From contig CM019692.1 in NCBI GenBank assembly GCA_009760885.1, forward strand, positions 53,008,355-53,072,354: a DNA stretch of 64,000 nucleotides, in the 5' to 3' direction. This document shows positions 21,170-32,598 of this stretch, in pieces. Numbering within the stretch: the stretch's first letter is position 1; every line of letters starts with the position of its first letter. Both the position numbers and the translations under genes were made by a program. The stretch comes from Achatina immaculata. Its lineage: Eukaryota; Mollusca; Gastropoda; Stylommatophora; Achatinidae. The notes under the pieces were generated by a model. The model saw only the letters and a list, made by a program, of their open reading frames with translations, was not told the origin of the DNA and did no database searches.

Positions 21170-22555
21170 TCCAGGCAATTGTAGAAGTGGTGACAGACCT
21201 GCATTGAACATAGTGTTTAGAAGTGACAAGGAGATTTCAGTCCTATCTGTATATTGTATTTAAATAACAAAAAAATTAAAGTTACCTTTTGACTTACACT
21301 CATATAATATGAGAATGCAAGGTGTTGCACTCTCTGTTAGAATTTCTGTTGTATCTTTCTGTATCATATCACATCATTATTATATAATTGTTAGCTCAGT
21401 GCAGGAATAATGAAGAAAATACACAAAGAGCACAAAGAGTCAGCCTTCAGTGACAGTTTATTATGTTGCTTGATGTAATTTGTCAAAAAGTGACATGAGT
21501 TGAAATGAAAATTTGATTTTTACAACACACTCAAAGCTGTAGCTGTGTTACTGGATGATACATTATTTCTAGACAAGTAGGTCTTTCATTCCCATGTTGG
21601 GCTAGTTTCATTCTAAATCCACAGATAGCAAATGATCACTTGGTGAAAGGTTATATAATAACATATCACATCAATCTCTCACATGAAAAATAGATTTGGT
21701 TAAATATGATACTAGTATACATGCACAGATGTTGCAGCAACTTAGGATGAGAGTGGGCTGAAGTGATGGTGTGTTAGTTTCCTGGACTAAGGAACACTGG
21801 ATTCTTTACCTGCTACTGTTCTCTCCCCACCCCCACTCACTCACTCCGCTGTAAAAGTTGGTGCTTGGCATTTTGTGTTGAGGAAAATTGCCTCTGAAAA
21901 CAGGAAGACAAGATGGCTGCCTGCAAGACAAGCCACTCCACATCTGCACTACGCTGCCCTGCAGGGAAAGCTCTGCGACTGAATGAGAAGTGGCATATCA
22001 TGTTCAAGTCAAATGTAGGAAACAGCAAGGCTTGTGTACAGGAAACTGTTAGAGCACAGTGGTGTGTTTAGTCTTGGGAAAGACACAAAGTACTTAAGAT
22101 GCGAAAGAAAGAAACTATGAGAAAACAAATGTCGCTTAAACCCTGGATTCCTGTATGACAAGCAGCAACCGTCTATCCATGAGACGACAGAGCTCTATCA
22201 GCTCGGCCACATGCATTCCCCAAAATTTAAAAAAAGAAATATTCATTCCCTAAAATTAAAAAAAAAAATATTCTCCAAAGCGTGTCAGACTTCATGATAC
22301 CCAGAAAGGAAACAATATTATGACTGAGAAATTCTGCACAGGTATAATTAGTCCTTACCAAGTATCCAGTCTGACACCCAAAAATAGATGGTCTCCTGCA
22401 TATTTCTAGTGTATACTGGAAAACATCCTACGTACATATCACCTTTAGGCAAAGCTTGCGATGTTTACCGGGTTAGTTTACACTGACATATCAGTCTTAG
22501 CAGTTACCATCACTGACAGACTGCCAACAAGTAGCCGGGACTACTTTTTTTTTTC
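21170..22555. other. No gene recognised
   Basis: AT-rich intergenic sequence with a tRNA-like remnant near 22130-22215 and short A runs. Nothing else supportable. Confidence 0.5.
22130..22215 (-). other. tRNA-like remnant (decayed SINE head or tRNA pseudogene)
   Basis: The - strand reads gtggccgagctgatagagct (good box A) and, about 50 bases on, ccagggtttaagcg (poor box B). No clean cloverleaf could be drawn. Confidence 0.25.
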
Positions 22556-22567
22556 AAACTAGTAGAA

Positions 22568-22569
<2 letters not shown>

Positions 22570-22599
<30 letters not shown>

Positions 22600-22998
22600 G
22601 AACCTTAAGTGCCCAGGGAACATGGGGCTTCCACAAATGCCTGTCCTTTGCCTTTTTTTTCTGCTCTTGCCCAGGTGAGCCCTCTATTGCTCAACATCCT
22701 TTCTGTTGTTCTTGTCCATGTCTCTTTTGGTCTACCCTTACTTCTGTTCCCCTGTGGTGTCCATCTTAGTGCTATTTTTGGTAGTGAGTTGTCAGTCATT
22801 GGGAGCACATGTCCCAACCATCGCCAGTAGCTTCATCTGCATTTCTGCCAATAAGATGTTATTTCTTATGGTGTTTGGCCAAAATATTTTTCTAATTCTT
22901 CATAAACATTTAGTCTGGAAAGAATTCAACTTGTTTTCTATTGTTTTGGTGATTTTCCAGCATTCACTTCCATAGAGTAGTACACTTAGAACATTACT
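22570..22998 (-). mobile_element. LINE family A, copy 2, 5'-truncated with 14-bp TSD
   Basis: Flanked by aaactagtagaact at 22556-22569 and 22999-23012. The - strand carries the LINE A C-terminus (KIALRWTPQGNRSKGRPKET, NRGLTWARAEKK) and ends in (ga)n, which reads as ct repeats on the + strand. Confidence 0.92.
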
Positions 22999-23341
22999 AA
23001 ACTAGTAGAACTGCATGCAAGAAACAAGTCCTCTGTCTGGTGGTGCAGCTAAGGTCTTTAAAGATGACGTTGTGGAGGGTTATCAGGTCAGTTCAGCGTT
23101 GATAGCGGCAGTTTGCACGGCAGTCGTGCCTGTTTAGTCTCCACCAGTGAGAAATCGTGGTGTCTGTATGGTAAATCAGATTCGTAGCAAATTATATACG
23201 TACTTCTATTGCCATATATAACAAACAGTACAGTAAATTTGACCGAAAATAAACAAATGCGAGAGAAAAGCAATAATTACAACAGAAAAAGAGGTTAAAA
23301 ACAAGAGAAAAACAGCAAAATGTGAGAGGAAAGCAAAGACT

Positions 23342-23760
23342 TCACAGAGCAAGGATGCTGGGGTTATCCGGCAAAGGATATGGATCGTAACAATCGGGCT
23401 GACATTTACAAGAATCTAGACAGTATCCCCGGTGACATTTGGTCCATATCTGACATGAAATGGCAGGTGACACGCAGGTACAGGTTGGGCAGTTGTTTTT
23501 ATCCCTCTCATAACCGTGTGGGCAGTCGGACACGCATGACTTGCTCTGACATTTATATTCACACTGACACGTGTAGCAGCCCATGATGTCTTTAACGTAG
23601 CCATTGTCACAGGCACTTGGGCAGGTCCGCAGGCTACACCAGGGAGCTCCACATGAGTAGTCGCATCTTGAAGGACATCCTCTGTCGTCTTTGACAACGT
23701 AGACTCTGCACTCTGGCGGTGCGACTGGACACTCTGTGGATGCACATCTGGCACTGGTGG
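23342..23760 (-). CDS. Terminal exon of a cysteine-rich, antistasin-like secreted protein
   Basis: On the - strand a splice acceptor (CACTACAG) is followed by an open frame of about 139 codons ending at TGA (23342-23344). The peptide is very rich in cysteine. Two units match the antistasin-type pattern C-x4-C-x3-C-x-G-Y-x2-D-x2-x-C-x2-C-x-C: CSLRTCPSACDNGYVKDIMG plus CYTCQC, and CQSKSCVSDCPHGYERDKNN plus CPTCTC. A looser N-terminal unit (CASTECPVAPPEC) and a C-terminal tail (CLDSCKCQPDCYDP) flank them. Antistasin domains are known serine-protease inhibitors of annelids and molluscs, also found in secreted matrix proteins. The exact function here is not shown. The frame enters in phase 2, so at least one upstream exon must lie at higher coordinates; a signal peptide exon was not found. 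If the gene continues upstream, LINE A at 24156-27390 lies in its intron. Confidence 0.7.
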
Positions 23761-24155
23761 CTGTAGTGACACAGTAATTTTATTAAATAACAATCAAAGC
23801 AAGGAAATCAGGCATGCTATACATTCTGTAAGCGCGATAGTAATACAATCGATAGTGAAATGTATCTGCATGCGTCGCTTGCGAGTTGGGGACTCGCCAT
23901 CAGTAAACCCGACTCGATAAAGCTGTACAAATCTACGGAAGGTACCATGATCAACAAGGTGCTCCTTCCAGCCAGGCTAAGTAGATTTTAATCTACAAAC
24001 CCTCACCACCGCGACCTGGTAAGCTTATCTAGCCAGCCCTTGCAGGATTTAAATTTTAAAAAATGAAGACACAGTAGTCTACTGCCAAAATAAAAAACAA
24101 AAATTTGAAGGGAAAATACGATATCACGTATTATCTATCCGGTATATTATGGGAC

Positions 24156-27100
24156 CCCCGTGTGGTACCCGGGATCTGCAAAGAATAGGACCACTGTACC
24201 CTACCACGCATGATTGTAAAAGGCGACTAAGGAGGGTTCAGCATAGGGCCAGCAACTCTATCTGGTAAAAAAAAAAACTATCAGACTGCTACAGAAACGG
24301 AAGCAAGGGAAAAAACAAATGCAGGTGGAAGGAGAAATGCGTACCAGGAAACTGAGCCCATGAAGGTTGTGGATGAAAGCCAGCCACTGGAAGTCCCCAG
24401 CCCGACTGCAGACCTCCTGGAACCTAAACACAAGATACAAATAGGCAGCTGGAATGTACGAACGCTAAACCAGACTGGAAAACTAGCACAAACCATCAAG
24501 GAAATGCACAGATATAAACTAGACATACTAGGAATACAAGAAGCAAGATGGACAGGACAAGGCAGAAGGAAATTAACAACACAGCACACAGAAGATACAA
24601 TAATATGGTCAGGTAAAGAAGATCTTCATGAAGGAGGAGTAGCATTGATTATAACAAAAGAAGCATCAAGAGCATTGCTGAAATGGACCCCAATAAATGA
24701 GAGATTATTATATGCACGGTTCAACTCAAGATTCACGAAGCTGTCTATTATAGTTTGTTATGCATCAACAGAAGCAGCTGAAGAGGAATTAAAAGAAGAT
24801 TTTTACAACAGCCTCCAAGCAACAGTAGAAACAATACCCAAGCATGATATGCTACTCATCTTGGGCGACATCAATGCAAAAGTAGGTGAAGGAAATGAAG
24901 ATAGAAGAAGAATCATGGGAAGAGAAGGAATCGGAGAAATAAATGAAAATGGAGAAAGACTGTGCAGTTTCTGTGAAGAAAACATGATGACCATCGGAGG
25001 GACAATTTTCCAACACAAAAACATCCATAAGGTGAATTGGAGGTCACCAGATAAAACCACAGAAAACCAAATCGATCACATACTAATAAACAACAAGTGG
25101 AAACGGTCACTACAAGATGTGCGAGTAAGGAAAGGAGCAGATGTAGGAAGTGATCACAACCTTCTGGTAGCAAAAATAAAACTAAAATTAAGGAAAGCCA
25201 AAATCGGAGAACACAGAAAGATACATTTTGATACAAGAAAACTGATAGACCAGCAAACAAGAAATGAATTATCAATAGTACTTAAGAATCGCTTCAGTGT
25301 CCTACAAAACGAAGCAGAAATGTCCATATTAGAGTTCAATAAAACACTACAGGAAACAGCAAAAGAGGTGCTGGGATATCGGAAAAGGAGAAAAGAGGAA
25401 TGGATAAGCGAGACCACATGGGAAAAGATAGAGCAAAGAAAAGAAATCAAGAAAAAATTACTGAACACCAAATCACAACGGCTTAAAGAACGAGTTTTAA
25501 GTAATTATGCACAAAAAGACAAAGAAGTGAAGGAATCATGCCGTCAAGATAAACGTCAATATTATGACAACTTAGCAGAAACAGCAGAGAAAGCAGCATA
25601 TACAAATGACATGAAAACCATATATAAAATCACAAAGCAGATGACAGGTAACTTCAACACAAGATGTGAAAGTGCAGTAAGAACACAAAATGGACAACTG
25701 GTCAGTGGAGAAAGAGAAAAAATTGAAAGATGGAGGGAACACTTTAACACCCTACTAAACAGAACACAAGCAGCACAAACAATAGACATACCTGAAGCAA
25801 AAACGGAACTAAACATCAATACAGGACCAATAACAATAAATGAAGTAAAGGAGGCGATAAAGAAGCTAAAATCAGACAGGGCACCAGGTGAAGATGAAGT
25901 GACTGCTGAGATGTTGAAAGCAGAAGAAACAGAAACACCAAAACAACTTTGCCGGATATTACAACAAATTTGGGATCTAGAAAAAGCCCCAGAGGAATGG
26001 AAAACTGGGCTTATAGTAAAACTACCAAAGAAGGGTGACCTCAGAGATTGCGGGAACTGGAGAGGCATAACCCTACTGCCACTCACCAGTAAAGTATTTT
26101 GCAGAATAATCATCAACAGAATTGTACCAACACTTGAGGAAAAACTTCGGAAAGAGCAGGCAGGATTTAGGAAAGGAAGATCATGCATAGACCACATATT
26201 TGTACTTAGACAAATATTAGAACAGGCAAATGAGTGGCATAGCACAACATATGCATTATTCATAGATTTTGAGAAAGCCTTTGACAGTGTCAACAGAGAT
26301 GCACTGTGGAAAATCCTAAGATGGCATGGCCTCCCCCATAAAATAGTTAATGTAATCAAAGCCCTATACGAGGGTTTTCAGTGTAAAGTGATCTGTGGAG
26401 AACATACCTCCAGCAGCTTTAGGGTACAAACAGGAGTGAAACAGGGATGTGTACTATCACCAACATTATTTATCTTGGCAGTAGACTGGTTAATGAAGGA
26501 GGCAACATCAGACAAACGCAGAGGATTACAATAGACCCTTGACACAGTGCTGGAGGACCTTGACTTTGCGGACGACATTTGTCTATTATCAAGCAGTCAC
26601 AAAGATATGCAAGATAAAATAAACAAGCTAACTCATAATGCAAACAACATAGGACTAAAGATCAACGTAGGAAAGACAAAGTTAATGAAGCAAAATGTGA
26701 ACAACAGAAATGTACTCAGAGTAGATAACAAGTTAGTGGAGGAGGTCAACGAATTTGTATACCTTGGCAGCAGAGTAGTAGAAAATGGAGACAGCACAGA
26801 GGACATCAACAGCAGACTTACTAGAGCAAACCAGGCTTTTGCAATGCTGCAGAATATATGGAAATAAAAAAAAACTAAGCATAAATATGAAAATCAGGAT
26901 ATTTAAGAGTAATGTTCTAAGTGTACTACTCTATGGAAGTGAATGCTGGAAAATCACCAAAACCATAGAAAACAAGTTGAATTCTTTCCAGACTAAATGT
27001 TTACGAAGAATTAGACAAATATTTTGGCCAAACACCATAAGAAATAACATCTTATTAGCAGAAATGCAGATGAAACCACTGACAACAATTATTGAGGAAA

Positions 27101-27341
27101 GACGCTGGCGATCGTTGGGACATGTGCTTCCAATGACTGACAACTCACTACCAAAAATAGCACTAAGATGGACACCACAGGGGAACAGATGTAAGGGTAG
27201 ACCAAAAGAGACATGGAGAAGAACAACAGAAAGGATGTTGAGCAATAGAGGGCTCACCTGGGCAAGAGCAGAAAAAAAGGCGAAGGACAGGCATTTGTGG
27301 AAAACCCTTGAGGAAGCCCCATGTGCCCTGGGCACTTAAGG

Positions 27342-27390
<49 letters not shown>
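24156..27390 (+). mobile_element. LINE family A, near full-length (APE-type non-LTR retrotransposon), 12-bp TSD
   Basis: 3235 bp flanked by atattatgggac at 24144-24155 and 27391-27402. It has a short 5' UTR, one long ORF (24360-27339) with endonuclease and RT domains, and a 3' end made of (ga)n directly after the stop region. Short simple-repeat tails and EN-RT ORFs are usual in RTE-like and some I-like LINEs; the clade was not fixed. Other copies are at 22570-22998, 36701-38365 and 43418-43910. Confidence 0.93.
24360..27339 (+). pseudogene. LINE A ORF: APE endonuclease and reverse transcriptase (one stop, one frameshift)
   Basis: Endonuclease: IGSWNVRTL (residues 28-36), GIQEARWTG, LILGDINAKVG and GADVGSDHNLL. 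RT: LKSDRAPGEDEVTAEML, CGNWRGITLLPLTSK, KEQAGFRKGRSCIDHIF, FIDFEKAFDSVNRD, VKQGCVLSPTLF and LDFADDICLLSSS (catalytic DD intact). The C-terminus reads RRWRSLGHVLPM, KGRPKETWRR and LTWARAEKKAKDRHLWKTL. Two lesions are seen: an in-frame TAG at 26532-26534, where the sense codon was probably TGG, and a one-base frameshift in the A run near 26865-26876. The damage is slight, which suggests recent activity. The insert copies its element's products to target DNA by target-primed reverse transcription when intact. Confidence 0.92.
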
Positions 27391-27393
<3 letters not shown>

Positions 27394-27402
27394 TTATGGG
27401 AC

Positions 27403-28960
27403 ATTTGTAAAGTACACAATGAACGAACATTATAAAAAGAGACAAGTGACCGGATTTCCACAAAAAATTGTTTTAAATCGAAATAAATCGTGTTGTTGTT
27501 GTTCGCTCCTGCATGGCGTTGTTTATAAAGTGGAGTTTCTGTGTCTTTAAAAAAAAAAACTGTTTTTAAAGGAAAATATAACAATCGTCACTTTTTTTAA
27601 AAAAAAACTGTTTTTAAAGGAAAATATAACAATAGTCACTTTTTTTAAAAAATGAAGAAATGACCAGATCGACGACCACGTGGCATCTCGAACTGAAGAC
27701 AATGTTTTTCAACATTAATATCGTCACTCTCTATTTGATGATTATCACAGACACTATGGAGTACTTGCACATATGCTTAGATTCTTCTTCGAATGAGGAA
27801 ATTGGTGCACTTGGCCAGGTTGCAGTAATTACGATCATAAACACTGTCATGTTTATCAGAAAAGTTTTCTTTAATTATGTGGCAAATCTGTTCAATACAA
27901 TTTAAAAAAAAAGGAAACATAACTCACTAGGATTAACAATCCAAGACATTAACTCTCTTTTGCTACCAAAAATATAAAGACAATTTTTTTTTAAAAATCT
28001 GATAAATATAGCTGCCATGTTTCCACCCGGAAAAGACCAGAGGTTTACCGTTAGCTTTAGTCTTAGTTTAACACTTGAATCCCTAAACTGCAGTTACATA
28101 AATGACTCGTAGCAGCGAGAAAAAGAGTTAAATCAATATTAAAAGCAGCTACTACATTATTCTAACTGAGGAAAATGACACGGAACAAAGAATATTAACA
28201 GTGAAAAAAAGTTCCAGTTTATTAGATCTGTGTGCTTATCATTCTCTTGTTTAGAACTGGAATGTGGACAAATATAATCAATGCTTTTGGGGAAAAAAAA
28301 TTAACAGATTTTGTCTTCATTAATTGCGAAAATAATGAACACCAGTTGAATAAAACTGTTCATGCCTTTATGAAGATCGAAATCTGGGATTAAAAACAAA
28401 AATTAACATTTATTTCCGAAACTTTAATTCCCCGCGCATTCTCTCTTTCTCTTCCCCCCCCCCCCCCCTTTTTTTTTCAACATTTATGAGATGTCCCGAT
28501 TTGTCCTGATTTTGGGGTCCGAAAAAAACTGAGCTTTGTTCTGATTTTGGGATTGGGAAATTTCATCATCTTAGTGCAGTAATTTAATGTAAGTTTAGTG
28601 TCTTGTACAGTACAGAACTGTATCAGCAAACAGTTTTAAGACTCATCCAACACATACACACGATACTATGAGCAAATAATGAGAAACTGAGTAGATATGT
28701 TAACCCTATAAGTTCCAATTGTGGAAACCATGTTACATAATTAATTAGCGTATACACCAGTGTATATTTACAGTTTATTATTATGTATAGCCTACTTAGC
28801 TCATAAATTACCTTGCCAGATACACTAGTTGAAATACAGTACTGTATGTGTATAATATCTTCGGTGTCTAATCAATACAAGTACACTACACTGTTCAATA
28901 TTTAAGTATATAATACAGTGTTCTTATAACGTCCAAATCAAATAACGTCGTATTTCACAG
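27403..28960. other. No gene recognised
   Basis: Contains two copies of a 55-bp unit around 27545-27655 (tgtttttaaaggaaaatata, caatagtcac), a C/T homopolymer tract at 28455-28480, and otherwise AT-rich sequence. It may hold undetected 5' exons of the - strand cysteine-rich gene. Confidence 0.5.
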
Positions 28961-29555
28961 AAAGTATCGTGGACATTATGCGGGGAATGCCTCTTGAATA
29001 TCTTGATTCATTACTAACTAATACTGGGGATTCAATGTGGGAAATTAAAAGAGACTATCGCTCTTTAGAAAGTAAAACGACTAAAGAAGCTGTGGAGAGA
29101 AAGAGACAGAACTATAAAAATAAGATTTTTAAGGGCATGCATCTTTCCCAGTGCAACATATGCCTGTGAGACCTGGGCACTTAACAAAACAGCTGAGGAA
29201 AAACATCAATGGCTTTGAATGTAAATGCTACAGAAGAGTTCTTCAAATATCATGGACCAAAAAGAAGAAATATATCCATACTACTGAACTTAATATTGAA
29301 GAAGGTTGGCTAGTAAAGAGGATTAAACAAGGAAAACTTAAGTATTTTGAACATAGTAAACGTCTTGAAAGCGTATATAATGGAGAAAAATAAAGAGAGG
29401 AAGACCAAGGCAAAGATGGCTGCAAGACATCGTTGATAATCTGGAGATGTATGCATCAGCAGCAGAGCATCTTGATTACAACCGAGAGGCCTACAGGAGA
29501 GCTGTTAGGGAGGCAAAGTTCCGCAAGGGACATGCAAATGACTGACTGACTGATC
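28960..29555 (+). mobile_element. LINE tail fragment with (tgac)n 3' end
   Basis: 29128-29555 reads ATYACETWALNK, GFECKCYRRVLQISWTKKKK, TTELNIEEGWLVKRIKQGKL, then RGRPRQRWLQDIVDNLEMYA and EAYRRAVREAKFRKGHAND, followed by gactgactgactgatc. This is the C-terminus of a LINE RT ORF with at least one frameshift near 29390. The 5' limit is uncertain. Confidence 0.75.
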
Positions 29556-29559
29556 TATG

Positions 29560-30665
29560 TAACCAGAAGCTATGCAAATCACATGATGTCGTATTCCACA
29601 TAACGTATCGTGGACATTATGCCGGGAATATCTCTGTAACCAGAAGCTATACATTCGACCGCGAAGTCTGTACTTTCGGCCGTTTTCGACCTCTAAATTA
29701 GGAATTAATTAAACGTTAGCCTATGTTTATTTATCTTTCACACTCACTCAAAAGTGATATTTAGTGTGTTATTTACGTTCCTCCGGGGCCAAAATGCAGT
29801 CTTTTTCGACCAATTCCACTGTTCAACATGCTCTTTTCCACTGCCATTCGAATAAGCAGTCGACGCCTGTAACAAGTCGATACATTTTCTCTAATAAAAT
29901 TCAAAAATCAGCTTTCATTGTGTTCTTTAATCAATCTGAAACTAAACTCACCTTCCATAATGACTCTAGCGAGGCCCATATTTGCTTGGCCTATCAAAAA
30001 ATACACCAGAAAGTGTTGCGAACCTGCCATCTTCCCTCTGTCACAGCGAATATACAAACTCTGTCATATATAACCTGGAGCCACCTAGACCAAATCTCTG
30101 TCGGTTCATATATGAAATAAATGTCTTCGTTCTTCGTCATGTCTACCTTTAGTTTCTGTCACTTTAATTATGTTTTACATACCCAGTTCTCTAGTCCCGC
30201 GGAGTTTTATGCCGCCTTGTTGTAACAGAAGAGTTACCGTTCTCGATGGAATACTCTTGAAGAAAAGTGACGTGGTGAGAGTCACTGTGTAACACTGTCA
30301 TTATGTCCAGGGTTTGGCTCGTATATAAAAATGCATTTACTGTTTGAAATGACAGCTGGGACACTTGTGTCTGAAAACGGCTCTGTCAAGAAGTTCGAGG
30401 AAACAAACCTAAACAAAACCCTTGCTTGTCTCAGTGGATTTTCATTCGTAATAACAGACGGTTGAATCTGGTTATGATTGAGGAAGTGGCGTTTTGACCA
30501 AAAAAAAATATCTAACCAGGATGTAAGAATTTATGTTTAAAAGAAACCTATCTGTCCATGATCCACGAATTGACATTTTGTTTAAAAAAAATGATGTAGG
30601 AATCTGCATACCTGGCCATGATATGGTGAAAGAGACATACAAAAGAAGACATCTAGGATTTATGA
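29560..30665. other. No gene recognised
   Basis: Repeats a short phrase (cgtatcgtggacattatgc) found at 28965 and again at 29603. An open stretch at 29764-30120 has no recognisable domain. Confidence 0.45.
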
Positions 30666-30669
30666 AATA

Positions 30670-31745
30670 GCCAGAACAAGACTAAGATCATGATAATCAA
30701 CGGAAAAAAAATAATAAGGAAAGAATCTCAGTTGCGGCAAGAGAAGTTGAAGAAGAAGAAGAAGAATACTTCAAGTACGCTGGAATCCTCGTTTCAGCAG
30801 ACGGCAAAACTGAGAAGGAAATATCCACAAGAATTGGACAGGCATCTCAGGCCTTTAACAATTTCGCAAATATATGGAAATCTCCCGTTCTCAGAATCTA
30901 TAAATCTATTGTATGCTCCAGTTTATTATATGCATACGAAACACGGACAACCAATCAGAGAAGCAAAAGCAGACTGAGAGGGTTTGAAGTGACAGGCATC
31001 AGAAATACTTCAAGAATACACTGGAAAGAACGTGTGACAAACGATGAAATAATGAACGGGTATTGAGAACATTAGACTCTTTTGAAAACAAATGCATAAG
31101 GAAAATACTCGGCATCAAGTGAAACGAATTCAAGAACAATGCAGAGATAAGACAGATGACTGAACAATAACCAGTCTCATGTGTGATCAGGAAAAGGAGA
31201 TGGACATATGTTGGTCACTTGATGAGAAGAAATGATCAGAGAATCCCAAAACAAGCTATCAAGTGGAACACAACAGGCCGAAGAAAAAGAGGCAGACCGC
31301 GTGAAACTCTGAAGAGGACATTGTTAAATGAGGCCAAATTAACAGGCATAAAATCCTTTGATGAGTTTGAAAGACTCGCCAAGACAGGAAAAATTGGCGA
31401 ACTACTTTGCGAGCCCTATGTGACGTTTAACGGCACAGGAGGGATATAAGATAAGATTGAGAACATTACAAAATAGGTAAAAAGACGAAGATGGAAATCT
31501 CTGGGCCATATACTTCGAATGAAAAAAAACAAAAGATCAGTCTATACCGTCTTGACTTGGTCACATCAAGGGAAAAGAAAGAGGGGCAGACCACTGGTGA
31601 CGTGGAGGCGCACAATACAGGAAGAACTAGAGGAAGTAGGAAAGACATGCTTTGAGTTATCCCCACTTGCTGAAGACAGGACTGGCTGGAGAACCTTTGC
31701 TGCTACATTATGCTTCATTGGGACTACAGAGGAATGATGATGATG
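30670..31745 (+). mobile_element. LINE family E, split by LINE C
   Basis: 30670-31074 reads NKTKIMIIN, YFKYAGILVSADGKTEKEIS, RIGQASQAFNNFANIWKS, LRIYKSIVCSSLLYAYETR and IHWKERVTNDEIMN. After the LINE C insert (31075-31455) it continues at 31469 with KRRRWKSLGHILRM-type sequence, GKRKRGRPLVTWRRTIQEEL and AEDRTGWRTFAATLCFIGTT, then (atg)n. Several frameshifts. Confidence 0.82.
31075..31455 (+). mobile_element. LINE family C, copy 4, 5'-truncated with 13-bp TSD, nested in LINE E
   Basis: Flanked by attgagaacatta at 31062-31074 and 31456-31468. Contains a 88-codon open stretch, MIRKRRWTYVGHLMRRNDQR to YVTFNGTGGI, and ends ggatataagataag. Confidence 0.92.
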
Positions 31746-31749
31746 ATGA

Positions 31750-32505
31750 TCAACGCCCGCACAAGATAAATGTATTTCTAATGGAAGTAAAACAACACAT
31801 TGCTTTAGCTTCTCTCAGTCTGATTTCACAAAAATGTCTTGTTCTCATTTTGCATATTTGTTTTCAGATGTTTTTAACACTATATTCTCAGATGTTTGTT
31901 TCAGTGACAACTAAGCTGTAGCAGTATGTCCCTGATTATTCTTTGAGTCTCGACGAGACCCGGGGGGGAGGGGGTTAGACATGGCTCTGGGAGTTGGAAA
32001 AGGCGATCAGGCGCGACAGAAGAATGAGAATATAGCCACTAGCATCCAACTTTTTACCCTTAAGTATACGGAAAAGTGCTGCATTCTGTTCTCCTTCGTT
32101 TCCAATCAATAATGTCATTAGCATGCGTCCAGCACTTGACTGCACTGACTACATAGCTGACCAACAAAACTCGACACACGATCACCGTTTCCGACAGCAA
32201 GCTACGGAACAAAATCCTGGCAAACAAAGTAAGAATCGACGGGGTGGAGCCTCATGAAAAACTTGACAGTGTTCAAATATTTCTCGGGACATGAGAAAAA
32301 CCTATAAAGACATTTAAAAAAAGGTTGTTTGTGGCTGATATGTTGTGCGAACCCACTGATCCATGATTTAATATTGCTGCATAAATAAGATGAAAGTTTC
32401 TTTTCATTGAAAGAACCAAAACTAAACAGTATTTGCGGGCAACAATATTTGTTTCGTGCTATGACCAACGCTTTCCGTGCCTAATTCACAATTTTTATTG
32501 CACGA
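31750..32505. other. SAP18 5' flank, nothing recognised
   Basis: No TATA box and no CpG cluster near the start. A G-run (ccgggggggaggggg) lies near 31960. Confidence 0.45.
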
Positions 32506-32509
32506 CAGT

Positions 32510-32518
32510 AACTTCCTG
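32510..32518 (+). promoter_or_regulatory. ETS-type site just upstream of SAP18 ATG
   Basis: The sequence aacttcctg, about 10 bases before the start codon, contains the TTCC core of an ETS/GABP site. Such sites are common at housekeeping gene starts. No TATA box is seen. One short motif only, so weak evidence. Confidence 0.25.
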
Positions 32519-32526
32519 TATACGAC

Positions 32527-32598
32527 ATGGCGACGACAATGGAATCAAAAATCGTGGAAGATCCACGAGAACAAGAGAAGCCAATTGACAGAGAAAAG
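32527..32598 (+). CDS. SAP18: SAP18 exon 1
   Basis: 24 codons, ending EKPIDREK in phase 0, donor GTTAGT. The acidic N-terminus is variable in the family; the PIDREK end is conserved. Confidence 0.92.

Noticed and set aside
25154..26359. Long antisense open frames opposite the LINE A ORF
   Set aside because: Shadows of the strongly A-rich sense ORF; no recognisable protein.
27336..27463. SLSLSL-type repeats in several frames
   Set aside because: Translation of the GA/CT microsatellite tail of LINE A.
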